Origin: Sphingomonas immobilis
Lineage (GTDB): Bacteria > Pseudomonadota > Alphaproteobacteria > Sphingomonadales > Sphingomonadaceae
Direction: 5' to 3'
Assembly: GCF_030580995.1 (NCBI RefSeq)
Contig: NZ_JAUQSZ010000003.1
Location: 62,001-126,000 of the forward strand
Length of the DNA stretch: 64,000 nt
Position numbers and translations under genes: made by a program. A model generated the notes under the pieces. That model was given only the letters and a program-made list of their open reading frames with translations, was not told the origin of the DNA and searched no databases. Positions 27,291 through 35,636 of the stretch are shown here, in pieces (the stretch's first letter is position 1; every line of letters begins with the position of its first letter).

Positions 27291-27485
27291 TCAGGACTCG
27301 GGTTCTTCGGCCCTCATGACCGCACCCTTGCCCAGCGGCTCGATGTGGATCTCGTCCAGTTGCGTCAGAAGATCATCGAACATCTCGTCATTCGCCACGG
27401 GGATTGCGCGCTTGAAGCCCGAACCTAGTCGGTCGAGATCGCGTTGAGTCAGCAGTCCAACGGCAACTATGCGAGTATCGGTCAT
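27291..27485 (-). CDS. Small hypothetical protein, 64 aa
   Basis: From ATG 27485 (AGGATCG upstream). It reads MTDTRIVAVGLLTQRDLDRL, GSGFKRAIPVANDEMFDDLL and a QLDEIHIEPL stretch. It is soluble and acidic. The layout recalls short alphaproteobacterial proteins with an LTQRDLD..GS...R.FPV pattern that are often linked to stress genes. Not recognised with certainty. Confidence 0.5.
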   Translation of the reverse strand: MTDTRIVAVGLLTQRDLDRLGSGFKRAIPVANDEMFDDLLTQLDEIHIEPLGKGAVMRAEEPES

Positions 27486-27715
27486 AAGCGATCCTGTCGC
27501 CGTAAGAACCGCTCGCAATATCAATTGTGCCAACCGTTACGGTTGCAGCAATCATTATTCCGCCGCTGCGAACATCGCTGCTGTATTTTTGCCAGACCGG
27601 GCCCTCGCCTTGGCACCGAGCCATAAGAAGGATTTTCGCTTTCCACCCGTAGCAAACGTTTGGGTTTGGCCTGAGCGCTCGGCTGCTTTTAGGATCGCTT
27701 GCGAGTTCCTCGAAT

Positions 27716-27739
27716 GACCGTTTTTAGGGCGCATAGCTG
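27716..27739 (+). repeat. Dispersed intergenic repeat copy (TAGGGCGC type)
   Basis: A short copy, ATGACCGTTTT followed by TAGGGCGCATAGCTGCC, in the spacer between 27485 and 27805. It aligns with 29137-29168 and with the 3' half of 11415-11480. Confidence 0.45.
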
Positions 27740-27804
27740 CCAATGCATTTCGGCCCAGCCCGGTCTTTGCGATGACGGACAGCCACGCCAAAGCGAATGC
27801 CCAC

Positions 27805-28746
27805 CTAAGCGAATGTGAAAGGTGCCAACCGTATCGATATATGAACTGGCAAGTGCCCAACGATGTCGCCATCGGCCTGCACGGGGGCCGCGTCGTCGCT
27901 CGCTATCGTGAGTTCAGTGCAGCGGAAATGGTCCGCGCCCGGCATCCCCCAAATCGATCGGCCCGTCAGCATGTACCTGGCAAACCGCAGAACATCGGTG
28001 CGGGACGCGCGCCGCAGCGCGATCACGTCGAATTCGGGTGAGAAGACGCTTGCTTCCGGCGTCAGTGCCCAGCGTCCCGCGAAATAGCGACCTTTGGCGA
28101 CATAGACCGCCTCGCACGCGGTTTGCCCACCCGCGTGGAACAGCATGATCTTCGCGCGCGGCCAGCGGAGCAGGAACCCGGAAACCGCGAAGAGGTACGC
28201 GGCGCGCCCAATCACGCGTTTCAACGCGGATGACACGGTCGCGACGGCGTAGCTGTCCGGCCCAACGCTCGCGCAGCTCGCCATCGGGATATCGCCGACC
28301 AGGCCGACATAGTGGCGCGCACGCTGGCCACCGTCGAGGATGCGCCGAACAAAGGCTTCCGGGTCGCGCGGATAGCCGCTTTCCATGGCAATCAGATTGA
28401 CGGTGCCATTGGGGTATACGCTGAGCGAAACATCGCGGCCCGACCGGCACACAGCTGCGACGACATGGCGCAAAGTGCCGTCGCCTCCGGCGCAGCAGAC
28501 GTGATCGGCACGCTCGTCGACCGACAGTGGGCTCGAGCCGCTCTCGGTTTCGATGAGCGTCACCCCGCTGGAGGTAAAACAGCGTCGCAGCGCGGCGATA
28601 CGTCGCTTTGCGAAGCCACCGGCGCGCGGATTGGTGAACACCTGTACGGTATCAACTTTCCAGTCGGCCGGGGCGGCCTCGCCCGGTCTCTTTTCATTTC
28701 CTCGAGACGCAACCTGTGCGGTGTTCTGCTCGCCCAATCTCAGCAT
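27805..28746 (-). CDS. Diacylglycerol/lipid kinase family protein
   Basis: 313 residues. N-terminal DAGK catalytic domain: QVFTNPRAGGFAKRRIAALR and the nucleotide-binding motif CCAGGDGTLRHVVAAV, then VYPNGTVNLIAMESGYP. The C-terminal YegS-like half includes GPDSYAVATVSSALKR and ends QADGDIVGHLPVHISI. These cytoplasmic or membrane-associated enzymes phosphorylate diacylglycerol, sphingoid bases or similar lipids. Sphingomonads make sphingolipids, so a sphingoid substrate is possible, but nothing here decides it. The ATG at 28746 is preferred; the preceding TGGATG context is weak. Confidence 0.8.
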   Translation of the reverse strand: MLRLGEQNTAQVASRGNEKRPGEAAPADWKVDTVQVFTNPRAGGFAKRRIAALRRCFTSSGVTLIETESGSSPLSVDERADHVCCAGGDGTLRHVVAAVCRSGRDVSLSVYPNGTVNLIAMESGYPRDPEAFVRRILDGGQRARHYVGLVGDIPMASCASVGPDSYAVATVSSALKRVIGRAAYLFAVSGFLLRWPRAKIMLFHAGGQTACEAVYVAKGRYFAGRWALTPEASVFSPEFDVIALRRASRTDVLRFARYMLTGRSIWGMPGADHFRCTELTIASDDAAPVQADGDIVGHLPVHISIRLAPFTFA

Positions 28747-28944
28747 CCAGTTTGCGGTTGTGCATAGCGATTGATCTTGCCCTCCGTGACGAATGGCGGA
28801 TCGCTATTAGGGACGTCACCCGTGACGCTAAAGCCTGAGTTAAGGCGCTTCTAAGACATGAGAAGCGAAGTTTATGGAGCATTTCCGTCGCGAACTTGCC
28901 CGACATCGCCACAACAGCCCGGCGGGACATCTATTGATACGTGA

Positions 28945-28980
28945 AAGCCCCGCAGCCTGGGGGGGCGGCTGCGGGGCTTA
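28945..28980 (+). terminator. Strong GC-rich hairpin, terminator-like, without a clear gene
   Basis: AAGCCCCGCAGCC (28945-28957) pairs perfectly with GGCTGCGGGGCTT (28967-28979) around a G-rich loop. No T-run follows on the plus strand. On the minus strand the kinase gene lies downstream, so this could sit in its leader. No gene ends here, so it may terminate or form part of an unannotated small RNA. Confidence 0.5.
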
Positions 28981-29136
28981 GTGCGACCCGTGTTATCCAC
29001 GTGACACCTCTACAACGACACGGTGCGCAATTTGTTGCCAGGTTCTTTGGGATCGAGGGGATGGGCCAGCGGTTTCCCGCGCGACGTAACTGCACGCTGA
29101 GTGATGTCGGTTTTCGGGATTATTGGACGCTTGGAC

Positions 29137-29168
29137 TAATGACCGAAACTAGGGCGCGTAGCCGCCAC
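29137..29168 (+). repeat. Dispersed intergenic repeat copy (TAGGGCGC type)
   Basis: AATGACCGAAACTAGGGCGC followed by GTAGCCGCC, matching 27716-27739 at most positions. It lies in the spacer before the M23 peptidase gene. Confidence 0.45.
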
Positions 29169-29206
29169 GATGCCCAGGCCTTCCGATTTCGCGACTAGCG
29201 ATTTTC

Positions 29207-29791
29207 TCAGCTTTCGCTACTACGCAGATAGGGAAACGGGTTCACGTCTGAACCCTGATACCATCGCTGCGCTGTCGTCGTTCGTGTCATGCCGAAATGA
29301 AGATGGTAGTTGCCCGGTGCGGCGTCGCCAGTATCTCCGACATAGCCGATCACCTGTCCAGCCGTGACCAGTTGCCCCTCGTGCAGTCCTGGTGCGTATC
29401 CGGCCAGATGGGCGTAGTAATACGTCCAGCCCCGCCCGAGCGACCGTTCGTAGATCGTGGTGCCTCCCAGACGGCTTTGGAACAGCTTCTCGATCGTGCC
29501 TGGTGCTGCTGCGCGGACCGGCGTCATCGCACCGGCGACAATATCAATGCCGTGGTGAGCGCGCTTGCCATTGTCTCGAGGGTCGCCCCAATTGTCCTGC
29601 AGAGTTGCAGCCTGCACGCCTGCGACGGGGATTATCAGCGCCGGTCTGCCGGCCCTCGTGCTCTTGCCATCTGTAGGTAAGGGCGCTGCGCGACCCCGGA
29701 CTTGGGCATCCGGCAACAGCGTCAGCGCTGCCATCCATAATGCCAGCACCGCCCCGAATGCTCCGAGCAGCAGGAGCAGGAGCCGACGCAT
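29207..29791 (-). CDS. M23 family metallopeptidase (LytM-type)
   Basis: 194 residues. One N-terminal membrane helix or uncleaved signal (LLLLLLGAFGAVLALWMAAL) places the domain in the periplasm. The M23 core carries the first zinc ligands in HHGIDIVAG, a GTTIYERSLGRGWTYYYAHL region and the second pair in YHLHFGMT. Such enzymes cut peptide cross-links of peptidoglycan or regulate amidases. It starts 3 bases after the stop of the L,D-transpeptidase gene, so both act in wall remodelling from one transcript. Confidence 0.88.
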   Translation of the reverse strand: MRRLLLLLLGAFGAVLALWMAALTLLPDAQVRGRAAPLPTDGKSTRAGRPALIIPVAGVQAATLQDNWGDPRDNGKRAHHGIDIVAGAMTPVRAAAPGTIEKLFQSRLGGTTIYERSLGRGWTYYYAHLAGYAPGLHEGQLVTAGQVIGYVGDTGDAAPGNYHLHFGMTRTTTAQRWYQGSDVNPFPYLRSSES

Positions 29792-29794
29792 CGC

Positions 29795-30787
29795 TCAGAG
29801 CTGGAACACGGCCGGGGTACCGGCTTTGACCATCAGCGACAGCCGCGCCGCATCCCAGTTCGTGAGCCGAATGCAGCCGTGGCTTTCGGCACGACCGATC
29901 GTGGCGGGCTCCGGCGTTCCGTGGATTCCGTAATGCGGCTTGGAAAGGTCAATCCAGACAACGCCCACGGGACCGTTGGGACCGGCCGGCAGGGTGGCCG
30001 GATCGTCGCTCTTCTTGGCGTTCCAGAACAGCTTCGGATCGTAGTGAAATTTGGGATTATAGTCCGCGCCCTGAATTTTCCACGTCCCGATCGGCAGCGG
30101 ATCGTGTTCGCTACCCATCGTCGCCTGAAACTGCGCAACGAGTTTGCCGCCCGCATCATAGACCTTGAGCACCTGATCGGACTTGTCGACCACGACCTTT
30201 GCCGCAACGGGCTGCTTCGCATCGACGTTCAGGCCGGCGAGCGTCTTGCGCCACGTTTCGTTCAGTTTCGGACCATAGGCGCGGGAATAGGGCAAGGCGT
30301 TCGGAAACACGACTGGAGTGCCGGCGACGAGCGGTGTCCGCGGCGGATTGAGCGCGCGCAATGCCTCCGGTGTGGTGTGGAACATCTCGGCCAACTTCTC
30401 CATGACGGAACTGTAGCCAAGCGACGACAGCTTCGCCTGCTGATCGAGCGCTTTGGGGATAGGGCTGATGAACGGACCCGCCAGCACCTCCGCGCTCAGG
30501 CGCAGTTTCCGTGTCGCAGGCATCGTCGCATAGGGCTTGAGCGCTATGCGCGTCGCATCATCGAGCGTACCGGATGTCGTAAGACCGCGCGATTCCTGAA
30601 AACCCTTCAGTGCGGTCGTGAATGACTTGCCGGTCTTCCCGTCCAGCAGCCCCGGCGAGAAGCCGAGGTGGTCGAGCACGACCTGAACCTGCAGCACGGA
30701 TTGGTCCACGTTGGCCGGGGCGCCAGCCGACGCAGCGGCGGAAGCGGCCGAAACAATCAGGGCCGTCGCAACAATGAACTTATGCAT
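29795..30787 (-). CDS. L,D-transpeptidase with peptidoglycan-binding domain
   Basis: 330 residues. Signal peptide (VATALIVSAASAAASAG), a PG_binding_1 domain (~30-85: VQVVLDHLGFSPGLLDGKTG), a LysM-like linker (MLAEMFHTTPEALRALN-type segment at ~130-150), and a YkuD domain (~195-330) with KVYDAGGKLVAQFQATMGS and the catalytic motif ESHGCIRLTNWD. It forms 3-3 cross-links or attaches proteins to peptidoglycan in the periplasm. It is the first gene of an operon with the M23 peptidase. Confidence 0.9.
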   Translation of the reverse strand: MHKFIVATALIVSAASAAASAGAPANVDQSVLQVQVVLDHLGFSPGLLDGKTGKSFTTALKGFQESRGLTTSGTLDDATRIALKPYATMPATRKLRLSAEVLAGPFISPIPKALDQQAKLSSLGYSSVMEKLAEMFHTTPEALRALNPPRTPLVAGTPVVFPNALPYSRAYGPKLNETWRKTLAGLNVDAKQPVAAKVVVDKSDQVLKVYDAGGKLVAQFQATMGSEHDPLPIGTWKIQGADYNPKFHYDPKLFWNAKKSDDPATLPAGPNGPVGVVWIDLSKPHYGIHGTPEPATIGRAESHGCIRLTNWDAARLSLMVKAGTPAVFQL

Positions 30788-30933
30788 GTCGTCAAACCTT
30801 GATGAGCCTTGCCGTCGAAAACGACACGCACGCCCGATGTGTCCCCAACTCCGCGATCACCGCGAGCATCTGAAACGATTTGAACTGCCCCGCCGTTTTG
30901 CAGCACACGCAGCGCGGCTGCACAGGAAGACGA

Positions 30934-31767
30934 ATGGTCCTCGCAAAATTCATCCTACTCGTGCGGTTCGCTATCTGCCTGTGCGTGCTCGGCTGTCTGA
31001 CTCTGATGCCTTGGGCATCCGCGCGTAAAGCGCGACCGCGGCCAGTCGCGGAGTTGCTGGTAAATGCCACGACCGGGACTATTCTCGCTGCGCATCTGCC
31101 GGACGTTTCACGCCGGCCTGCGTCGCTCGCGAAGATCATGGCGCTGTATCTGGTGTTCGACGCTATCGACGCCGGCCGCCTGCACCTCGACGACAAGGTC
31201 CGGATATCGCGGCGCGCGGAACGACAGCCGCCTTCGACCATGGGCCTTCCCGAAGGCAGGTCATTGACCGTGCGCGCTGCGATCCAGGCCATTGCGGTTC
31301 ACTCCGCGAACGACGTCACCGTTGCGATCGCCGAGAAAATCGCCGGCAGCGAGCGCGCGTTCGCAACAGCGATGACCGCCAAGGCGCGCAAGCTCGGCAT
31401 GAGCAGCACGCGCTTCCACAACGCCACCGGGCTGACCGATCCCGCCAATACGACCACGGCACGGGACATGGCGACCCTCGCAAGGGCGTTGCTGCGAAAT
31501 CACCCGCGCGATTATGCGGTGTTCGCGACGCGGTCCATTCGCTGGCGGTCGCTGCCGATGATCAACCACAACCATATGCTCGGCAAGGTGCAGGGCGTCG
31601 ACGGGATCAAGACCGGTTACACCGCCGATGCGGGTTACAACATCGTGAGCTCCGCAAAGCGGCGGGGACGACGGGTCATCGCCGTCGTTCTCGGCGCGGA
31701 ATCGGTGCACGCACGCGATGCGCGTGCAGCCAAGCTCGTGGACTTCAGTTTTGCGCGCAAGCGCTGA
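30934..31767 (+). CDS. D-alanyl-D-alanine carboxypeptidase (peptidase S11, PBP5/6 type)
   Basis: 277 residues from ATG 30934 (GGAAGACGA upstream). A signal/anchor helix (LLVRFAICLCVLGCLTLMPW) is followed by the penicillin-binding catalytic set: SxxK in RPASLAKIMAL, SxN in VHSANDVTV and KTG in DGIKTGYTADAG. It removes the terminal D-Ala of peptidoglycan stem peptides. Shorter than PBP5 (~380 aa), it lacks the C-terminal beta domain and amphipathic anchor. It is transcribed divergently from the L,D-transpeptidase/M23 pair. Confidence 0.9.
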   Translation: MVLAKFILLVRFAICLCVLGCLTLMPWASARKARPRPVAELLVNATTGTILAAHLPDVSRRPASLAKIMALYLVFDAIDAGRLHLDDKVRISRRAERQPPSTMGLPEGRSLTVRAAIQAIAVHSANDVTVAIAEKIAGSERAFATAMTAKARKLGMSSTRFHNATGLTDPANTTTARDMATLARALLRNHPRDYAVFATRSIRWRSLPMINHNHMLGKVQGVDGIKTGYTADAGYNIVSSAKRRGRRVIAVVLGAESVHARDARAAKLVDFSFARKR

Positions 31768-31770
31768 TCG

Positions 31771-32418
31771 TCAGACCTTCGCGGAGTAGATCATGCGGCC
31801 CTGGCCGAGGCGCGCGAAAACCTGCTTGAGATCGCTCTCGCCGACCGCGAAACATCCCTGGCTGCGTCCGAGCTGGCCATGCGTTCGCAGCATGTCCGCG
31901 TTTGCGTACCAGGCGGCGTGAACGACCAGCGCGCGCGACAAGGCGTTGCTGTTGGTAGGATCGAGCCCGATCAGTCGCTGCGACTTGCCGTGTTTGCCAA
32001 TGTAATAGTCCGAAGCGAGGAAAGCGCCCTCGCTCGACGCATTGGACCCTTCCGCGTTCGAGAACCGCTGGAGGAAGCCGGTATGGGCGGGATCGCTGCC
32101 GCTCCCGTGCGCGACCAGCAAGGTGGTCGCCATGCCGTTTGCCATATCGACCAGAAAGAAACGCGGCCGCGACGAGGGCTGCGCGAAATCCGCGATGGCA
32201 ATCCGGTCGTGATGTGGGATCTGCGATCCGTGACGCTGGAGCGAGGCCAATGCGCTGCGCAGGAGTTCCGGACGTATGACGCGGCTCGACGCCAACGGCT
32301 GCACCGTGGCCGGCACGGCTGCCGCGACTGCCATGCGCGGGATGGCTGCAACGCTGGCGAGTGCCAGCCCGGCTTTGCCGAAAGACCGTCGTGACAACGC
32401 GATGTTCCGATACTCCAT
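31771..32418 (-). CDS. Murein L,D-transpeptidase catalytic-domain family protein
   Basis: 215 residues from ATG 32418. The N-terminus has a Tat-like signal (ALSRRSFGKAGLALASVAAI). The domain reads ARFFLVDMANG-type FLVDMANGMATTLLVAHGSG, EGAFLASDYYIGKHGKSQ, ALVVHAAWYAN and the catalytic GRSQGCFAVGESD, with Cys as nucleophile. This is the YkuD-related family that keeps the S-x-G-C core but differs elsewhere. It ends 4 bases from the carboxypeptidase gene (convergent) and belongs to the same cell-wall cluster. Confidence 0.82.
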   Translation of the reverse strand: MEYRNIALSRRSFGKAGLALASVAAIPRMAVAAAVPATVQPLASSRVIRPELLRSALASLQRHGSQIPHHDRIAIADFAQPSSRPRFFLVDMANGMATTLLVAHGSGSDPAHTGFLQRFSNAEGSNASSEGAFLASDYYIGKHGKSQRLIGLDPTNSNALSRALVVHAAWYANADMLRTHGQLGRSQGCFAVGESDLKQVFARLGQGRMIYSAKV

Positions 32419-32663
32419 TTGCGGTCGATACCCCATAAGCGTGCAATTTGGTTGTAGCGTTGATCGATGAGCGGCCGATGAGCGGAATCCGATCGGTTCC
32501 CATCCGGAGATGGCGCCTGTCCGACGCCTGGGTCGCCCTATCGCAACAATTGCGTACATGCCGATTATAGGATCGAAAATCAAGGCTTTGCGTTCACCTC
32601 TTCAGACAATTGCCCGGGCACCGTGCTTCGCGATCGGCGGCCGGTATGTCGAAAGGTAGGCTA

Positions 32664-33275
32664 ATGGCATCGTTGCTATTCCGCTGTGGCCAGTACGCCG
32701 CGGCCGCTGCTCTCATACTCCCGCTCGTGGCGCACGCGCGCGACGCAGAGCCGACGGCTGACGTCGTGGCGATGCTCAGTGCGGGCGATTTCGTCTGGGA
32801 CAGCGCTCACAAAGTCCCGGCGAACGCCACCGGCACGCGCATCGTTATCAGCATCGCCGACCAGAAGCTGTACGTCTATCGGGGGGCGACGCTGCTTGCC
32901 GTCTCTGCGGTTTCCACGGGCAAGCCCGGTCACGACACGCCGACGGGTGAGTTCAAGATCCTCCAGAAGCAGGTCGATCACAAATCCAGTCTCTATGACG
33001 ACGCGCCCATGCCGTACATGCAGCGGCTTACCTGGGACGGTGTCGCAATTCACGCCGGGCGCGATCCAGGCTTTGCGGACTCACATGGCTGCGTTCGCGT
33101 GCCCTTAGCTTTCGCGTAGAAACTGTTCGCCGCGACGCGCCTGGGCGCGCGGGTTTCGATCACGGACGAGAGCCTGGCCCCCTACCCCACGCCGGATGCC
33201 CAAGCGATAGCTGACCCCCTAGATCTAGCACTCGAGACTCCCACGCTGCCAGATAACCCACAGTCTGTGCGCTAG
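32664..33275 (+). pseudogene. L,D-transpeptidase (YkuD) with premature amber stop after the catalytic motif
   Basis: From ATG 32664 (AGGTAGG upstream) a signal peptide (CGQYAAAAALILPLVAHARD) leads to a YkuD domain: RIVISIADQKLYVYRGATLL, TPTGEFKILQKQVDHKS and the catalytic SHGCVRVPLAFA. TAG at 33117-33119 follows at once. The same frame continues KLFAATRLGARVSITDESL to a second TAG at 33273, as in full-length homologues. A Lys AAG to TAG change explains it. The 151-residue product keeps the catalytic Cys but loses the last strands, so activity is uncertain. Confidence 0.75.
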
Positions 33276-33403
33276 CAGGTCGGTCGCGCAAAATCAGGAG
33301 AAGAATTAAACAACGGCCGGGTCTAAGGCTTATAGCGCAAATATCTCTAGAGTGTTCGACGTGAGCTTTTGAGATCGAGTAAGGTGGGTCCGAGGAGGAA
33401 CAG

Positions 33404-33784
33404 GTGATCGACGCAGCCGCAAGCGTCGAGACAGTCCTCGTCGTCGACGATGAGGCGAGCATACGGCCTTTATCGATAAGGTCCTGGATGCAATCGATTA
33501 TACCGTCATCGGCACCGCCGACGGCGCGGCCGGACTCAAGGTTTGCAATCAGGCGCAAGGATCGAGCCGCTGATACCGGATGTCGGACTTCCCAACGGAA
33601 TGAACAGCAGACAGGGCGCCGACGCGGCACGGGCGCTCAGGGCTTGCCCGAACGTTCTCTTCATCACCGGGTCCGCGGAGAATGCCGCGGTCGGTAGCGG
33701 TCATCTTGAACTCAAATGGAATTGCTGACCAAACCGTTCATGATGCAGGCTCTGGCAGCAAAAGTTGCTGGCATAATGGCCTAG
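33404..33784 (+). pseudogene. Receiver-domain response regulator, frameshifted
   Basis: GTG 33404 has a strong GAGGAGGAACAG leader. Pieces of one receiver lie in different frames: VETVLVVDDEASIR; FIDKVLDAIDYTVIGTADGA; then PDVGLPNGMNSRQGADAARA and LFITGSAENAAVGSGHLE; finally MELLTKPFMMQALAAKVAGI. The pattern (VGLPxGMNGRQ, FITGYAENA, TKPF) is that of receivers found with hybrid kinases in this group. At least three indels are needed. The upstream bases 33276-33403 hold only the leader. Confidence 0.7.
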
Positions 33785-33889
33785 TCCAATACTGCGTGAA
33801 TTGCCCGACATGTGCAACGAGCGCCTATGAATCGCGTCTCACCTAAACGTCGCGAGCCGGACGGTTCGTTACCGCTCCCGCAGATCCCT

Positions 33890-34459
33890 TCAAAGCACCG
33901 CTGCGATCAGACCAAGACTTTGCGCCTGATTGGCCTCGACATACCAGTTGGCGGGCGCCTTGGTCAGGACCTCGTCCATCGTTACGCTCGATCCGCGGAT
34001 AAGATTCTCGAACCCTTCGTTCTGAATGGCGATTGACGCTTCGATCTCGTGCAGCGTCGCCTTGACGGTGGCCACACAGGTTGTGAGCGGACCGTCGATC
34101 GTCAGCTGCTTCGAAAGCTTGCGCTCATGGATCATCAGCCTTGTGCCGCGCGTGAGATAGCGATTGGGAAGCGCGAAGAAGCTCATGAAGGTGGTGCCCG
34201 CCGAATAGATCGCGGCCTTGCCGAGGAAGACGAACCGGCGGCTCGTGTCAAGATCGCTCAGGAAACGGATATCCTCGCCCATCATCCGCGCGACTTCCGG
34301 ATCGCCCCCGAGCGTAGAGAGCTCGATGACGACCAGCCCGGTCTGCGGCGCGGTGGCGAGCTGCTCGCGGAAACTCTTGTACATCTCGTAATCGACGGTG
34401 CCCGAAAGCAAGACCGACGGCACCGCGAAATCGGCTGCGGCGAGGATCGTGTCGTTCAT
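33890..34459 (-). CDS. ClpP-fold serine protease-like protein (stand-alone)
   Basis: 189 residues. The ClpP/crotonase fold is visible: VLLSGTVDYEMYKSFREQLA, VVIELSTLGGDPEVARMMG (oxyanion strand), nucleophile Ser86 in AIYSAGTTFMSFF, and His111 in LMIHERK. The end, NWYVEANQAQSLGLI, is like the ClpP dFvsA.eA...GLID ending. It lacks the HP and axial-loop features needed to dock a Clp ATPase and has no ATPase neighbour. Related stand-alone members are found in stress regulons. A near-consensus EcfG promoter lies 30-54 bases upstream. Confidence 0.7.
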   Translation of the reverse strand: MNDTILAAADFAVPSVLLSGTVDYEMYKSFREQLATAPQTGLVVIELSTLGGDPEVARMMGEDIRFLSDLDTSRRFVFLGKAAIYSAGTTFMSFFALPNRYLTRGTRLMIHERKLSKQLTIDGPLTTCVATVKATLHEIEASIAIQNEGFENLIRGSSVTMDEVLTKAPANWYVEANQAQSLGLIAAVL

Positions 34460-34488
34460 GGTCTTTCCTGAATGATGCGGCCTCGCGC

Positions 34489-34513
34489 AACGCGGCGCGA
34501 CGCCGAAGGTTCA
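34489..34513 (-). promoter_or_regulatory. Candidate EcfG-type promoter, TGAAC-N16-CGTT
   Basis: Read on the minus strand: TGAAC (34509-34513), 16 bases, CGTT (34489-34492), 30 bases before the ClpP-like start. It differs from the alphaproteobacterial general-stress consensus (GGAAC-N16/17-CGTT) at one base in the -35 box. Confidence 0.4.
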
Positions 34514-34939
34514 ACTAGGCCGCATGGACATCGACCTTTTTTTTCATTTCCAGAAACGCAGTGCGCGGCAGGTCGCGATGAAGCCGTGGCGTCCTTAGCC
34601 TCGGCGAGCTGAACGAACCCATCGGCATCGACACCTTGTCAGCCGGCCGCCAACTTAATTTGAAATAGGGCCGCGTCCGCGTAAGCGGCCTAAATCGTAT
34701 TCCTGTGCCCGGCCCCACGGCCGCTGCGACTGGCAGGATAGTCGGCGTTTCATTGCTCCCGCGCGATCGGAGCGCGCAAACGGGGGAGCGGTCGCATCCT
34801 TGAGGCTGTCGTCGATCTGATCCTGCACCGCCCCGTCGGGCGCTCAACCGTTCGCCATTACGGCAAGCCTTCCAAGTCACCGGCACGACGAAATCAGATC
34901 GGCTTCGCGATGTTCCAAGACCGCGACCGACCCGCAGTG
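34514..34939. other. Spacer without a supported gene
   Basis: No reading on either strand looks like a protein. A small hairpin (GGCCGCGTCCGCGTAAGCGGCC, ~34670-34691) is the only structure noticed. Confidence 0.45.
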
Positions 34940-35578
34940 TCAGCCTTTAACGGCTAGTCCGTCGGCGGCCAGACGGACACCTGTGTTAGCTACATCGGGT
35001 TCGCCACGGGAATAGGTGCCTATCAGCACGCCTGCACCCAGGACGCGGCCCCTCAGCGCCTCGACAAAATCCGACCGGCCGGGGTTGGGCGCCAGGGCAG
35101 GCCCATCGCCGAGCGCGAACAGTTGAAACACATAGTCATGCGACCCGTGTCCGGTCGGGGGATCGGGCGGCAGCCAACCTTCGCCGAGAAAGCTGTTGCG
35201 ACCGATATCGGTTGCACCGGGCTCGCCCGACCCGTCCGGGCGGATCGCGCCTTCTTCAAGACGGCGAAGATCCGCCGGGAGATTCCAGGCAATGGCATGG
35301 ACAAGGGGTCGCGTGGCCGGCGCGTCAGGATCTTCGACGATCAGCGCAAAACTTCGCGTCCCCGATGGCGGATCGCGCCACATCAAAGGTGGCGAGACAC
35401 CGGTGCCATCGGCGGTAAAGCGTTCCGGCAAGCGACCACCCTCGCCGAACGCGAGACTGGCAAGATCTAGATCATGCGCGGTGCCCGCGAATTCGGGCTG
35501 CGCGATGACGAGCTTCTCGGACCCGGCACGGACATTGCGCAACAGGTGGCCGAGCCAATGGGGGACATATTCGAGCAT
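34940..35578 (-). CDS. YbhB/YbcL (Raf kinase inhibitor-like, PEBP family) protein
   Basis: 212 residues from ATG 35578. PEBP fold: GRLPERFTADGTGVSPPLMW, SFALIVEDPDAPATRPLVHA (the DPDAP ligand-pocket motif), a HAIAWNLPAD strand, GATDIGRNSFLGEGWLPPDP and HDYVFQLFAL. The first ~25 residues (MLEYVPHWLGHLLRNVRAG) match the amphipathic start common in proteobacterial members. The biochemical role is unknown; bacterial PEBPs bind small anionic ligands. It lies 58 bases after the DUF883-like gene in a probable stress-regulated series. Confidence 0.85.
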   Translation of the reverse strand: MLEYVPHWLGHLLRNVRAGSEKLVIAQPEFAGTAHDLDLASLAFGEGGRLPERFTADGTGVSPPLMWRDPPSGTRSFALIVEDPDAPATRPLVHAIAWNLPADLRRLEEGAIRPDGSGEPGATDIGRNSFLGEGWLPPDPPTGHGSHDYVFQLFALGDGPALAPNPGRSDFVEALRGRVLGAGVLIGTYSRGEPDVANTGVRLAADGLAVKG

Positions 35579-35636
35579 CTTGAACTTTCGTTCGCAAAGG
35601 AAGCGCGAGTGAAGCCGCGCCGCCGGGACGGGCGCG

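Noticed and set aside
34515-34886. A 123-codon minus-strand reading before the ClpP-like gene
   Set aside because: Mixed basic composition, no SD, and it would cover the likely promoter region.
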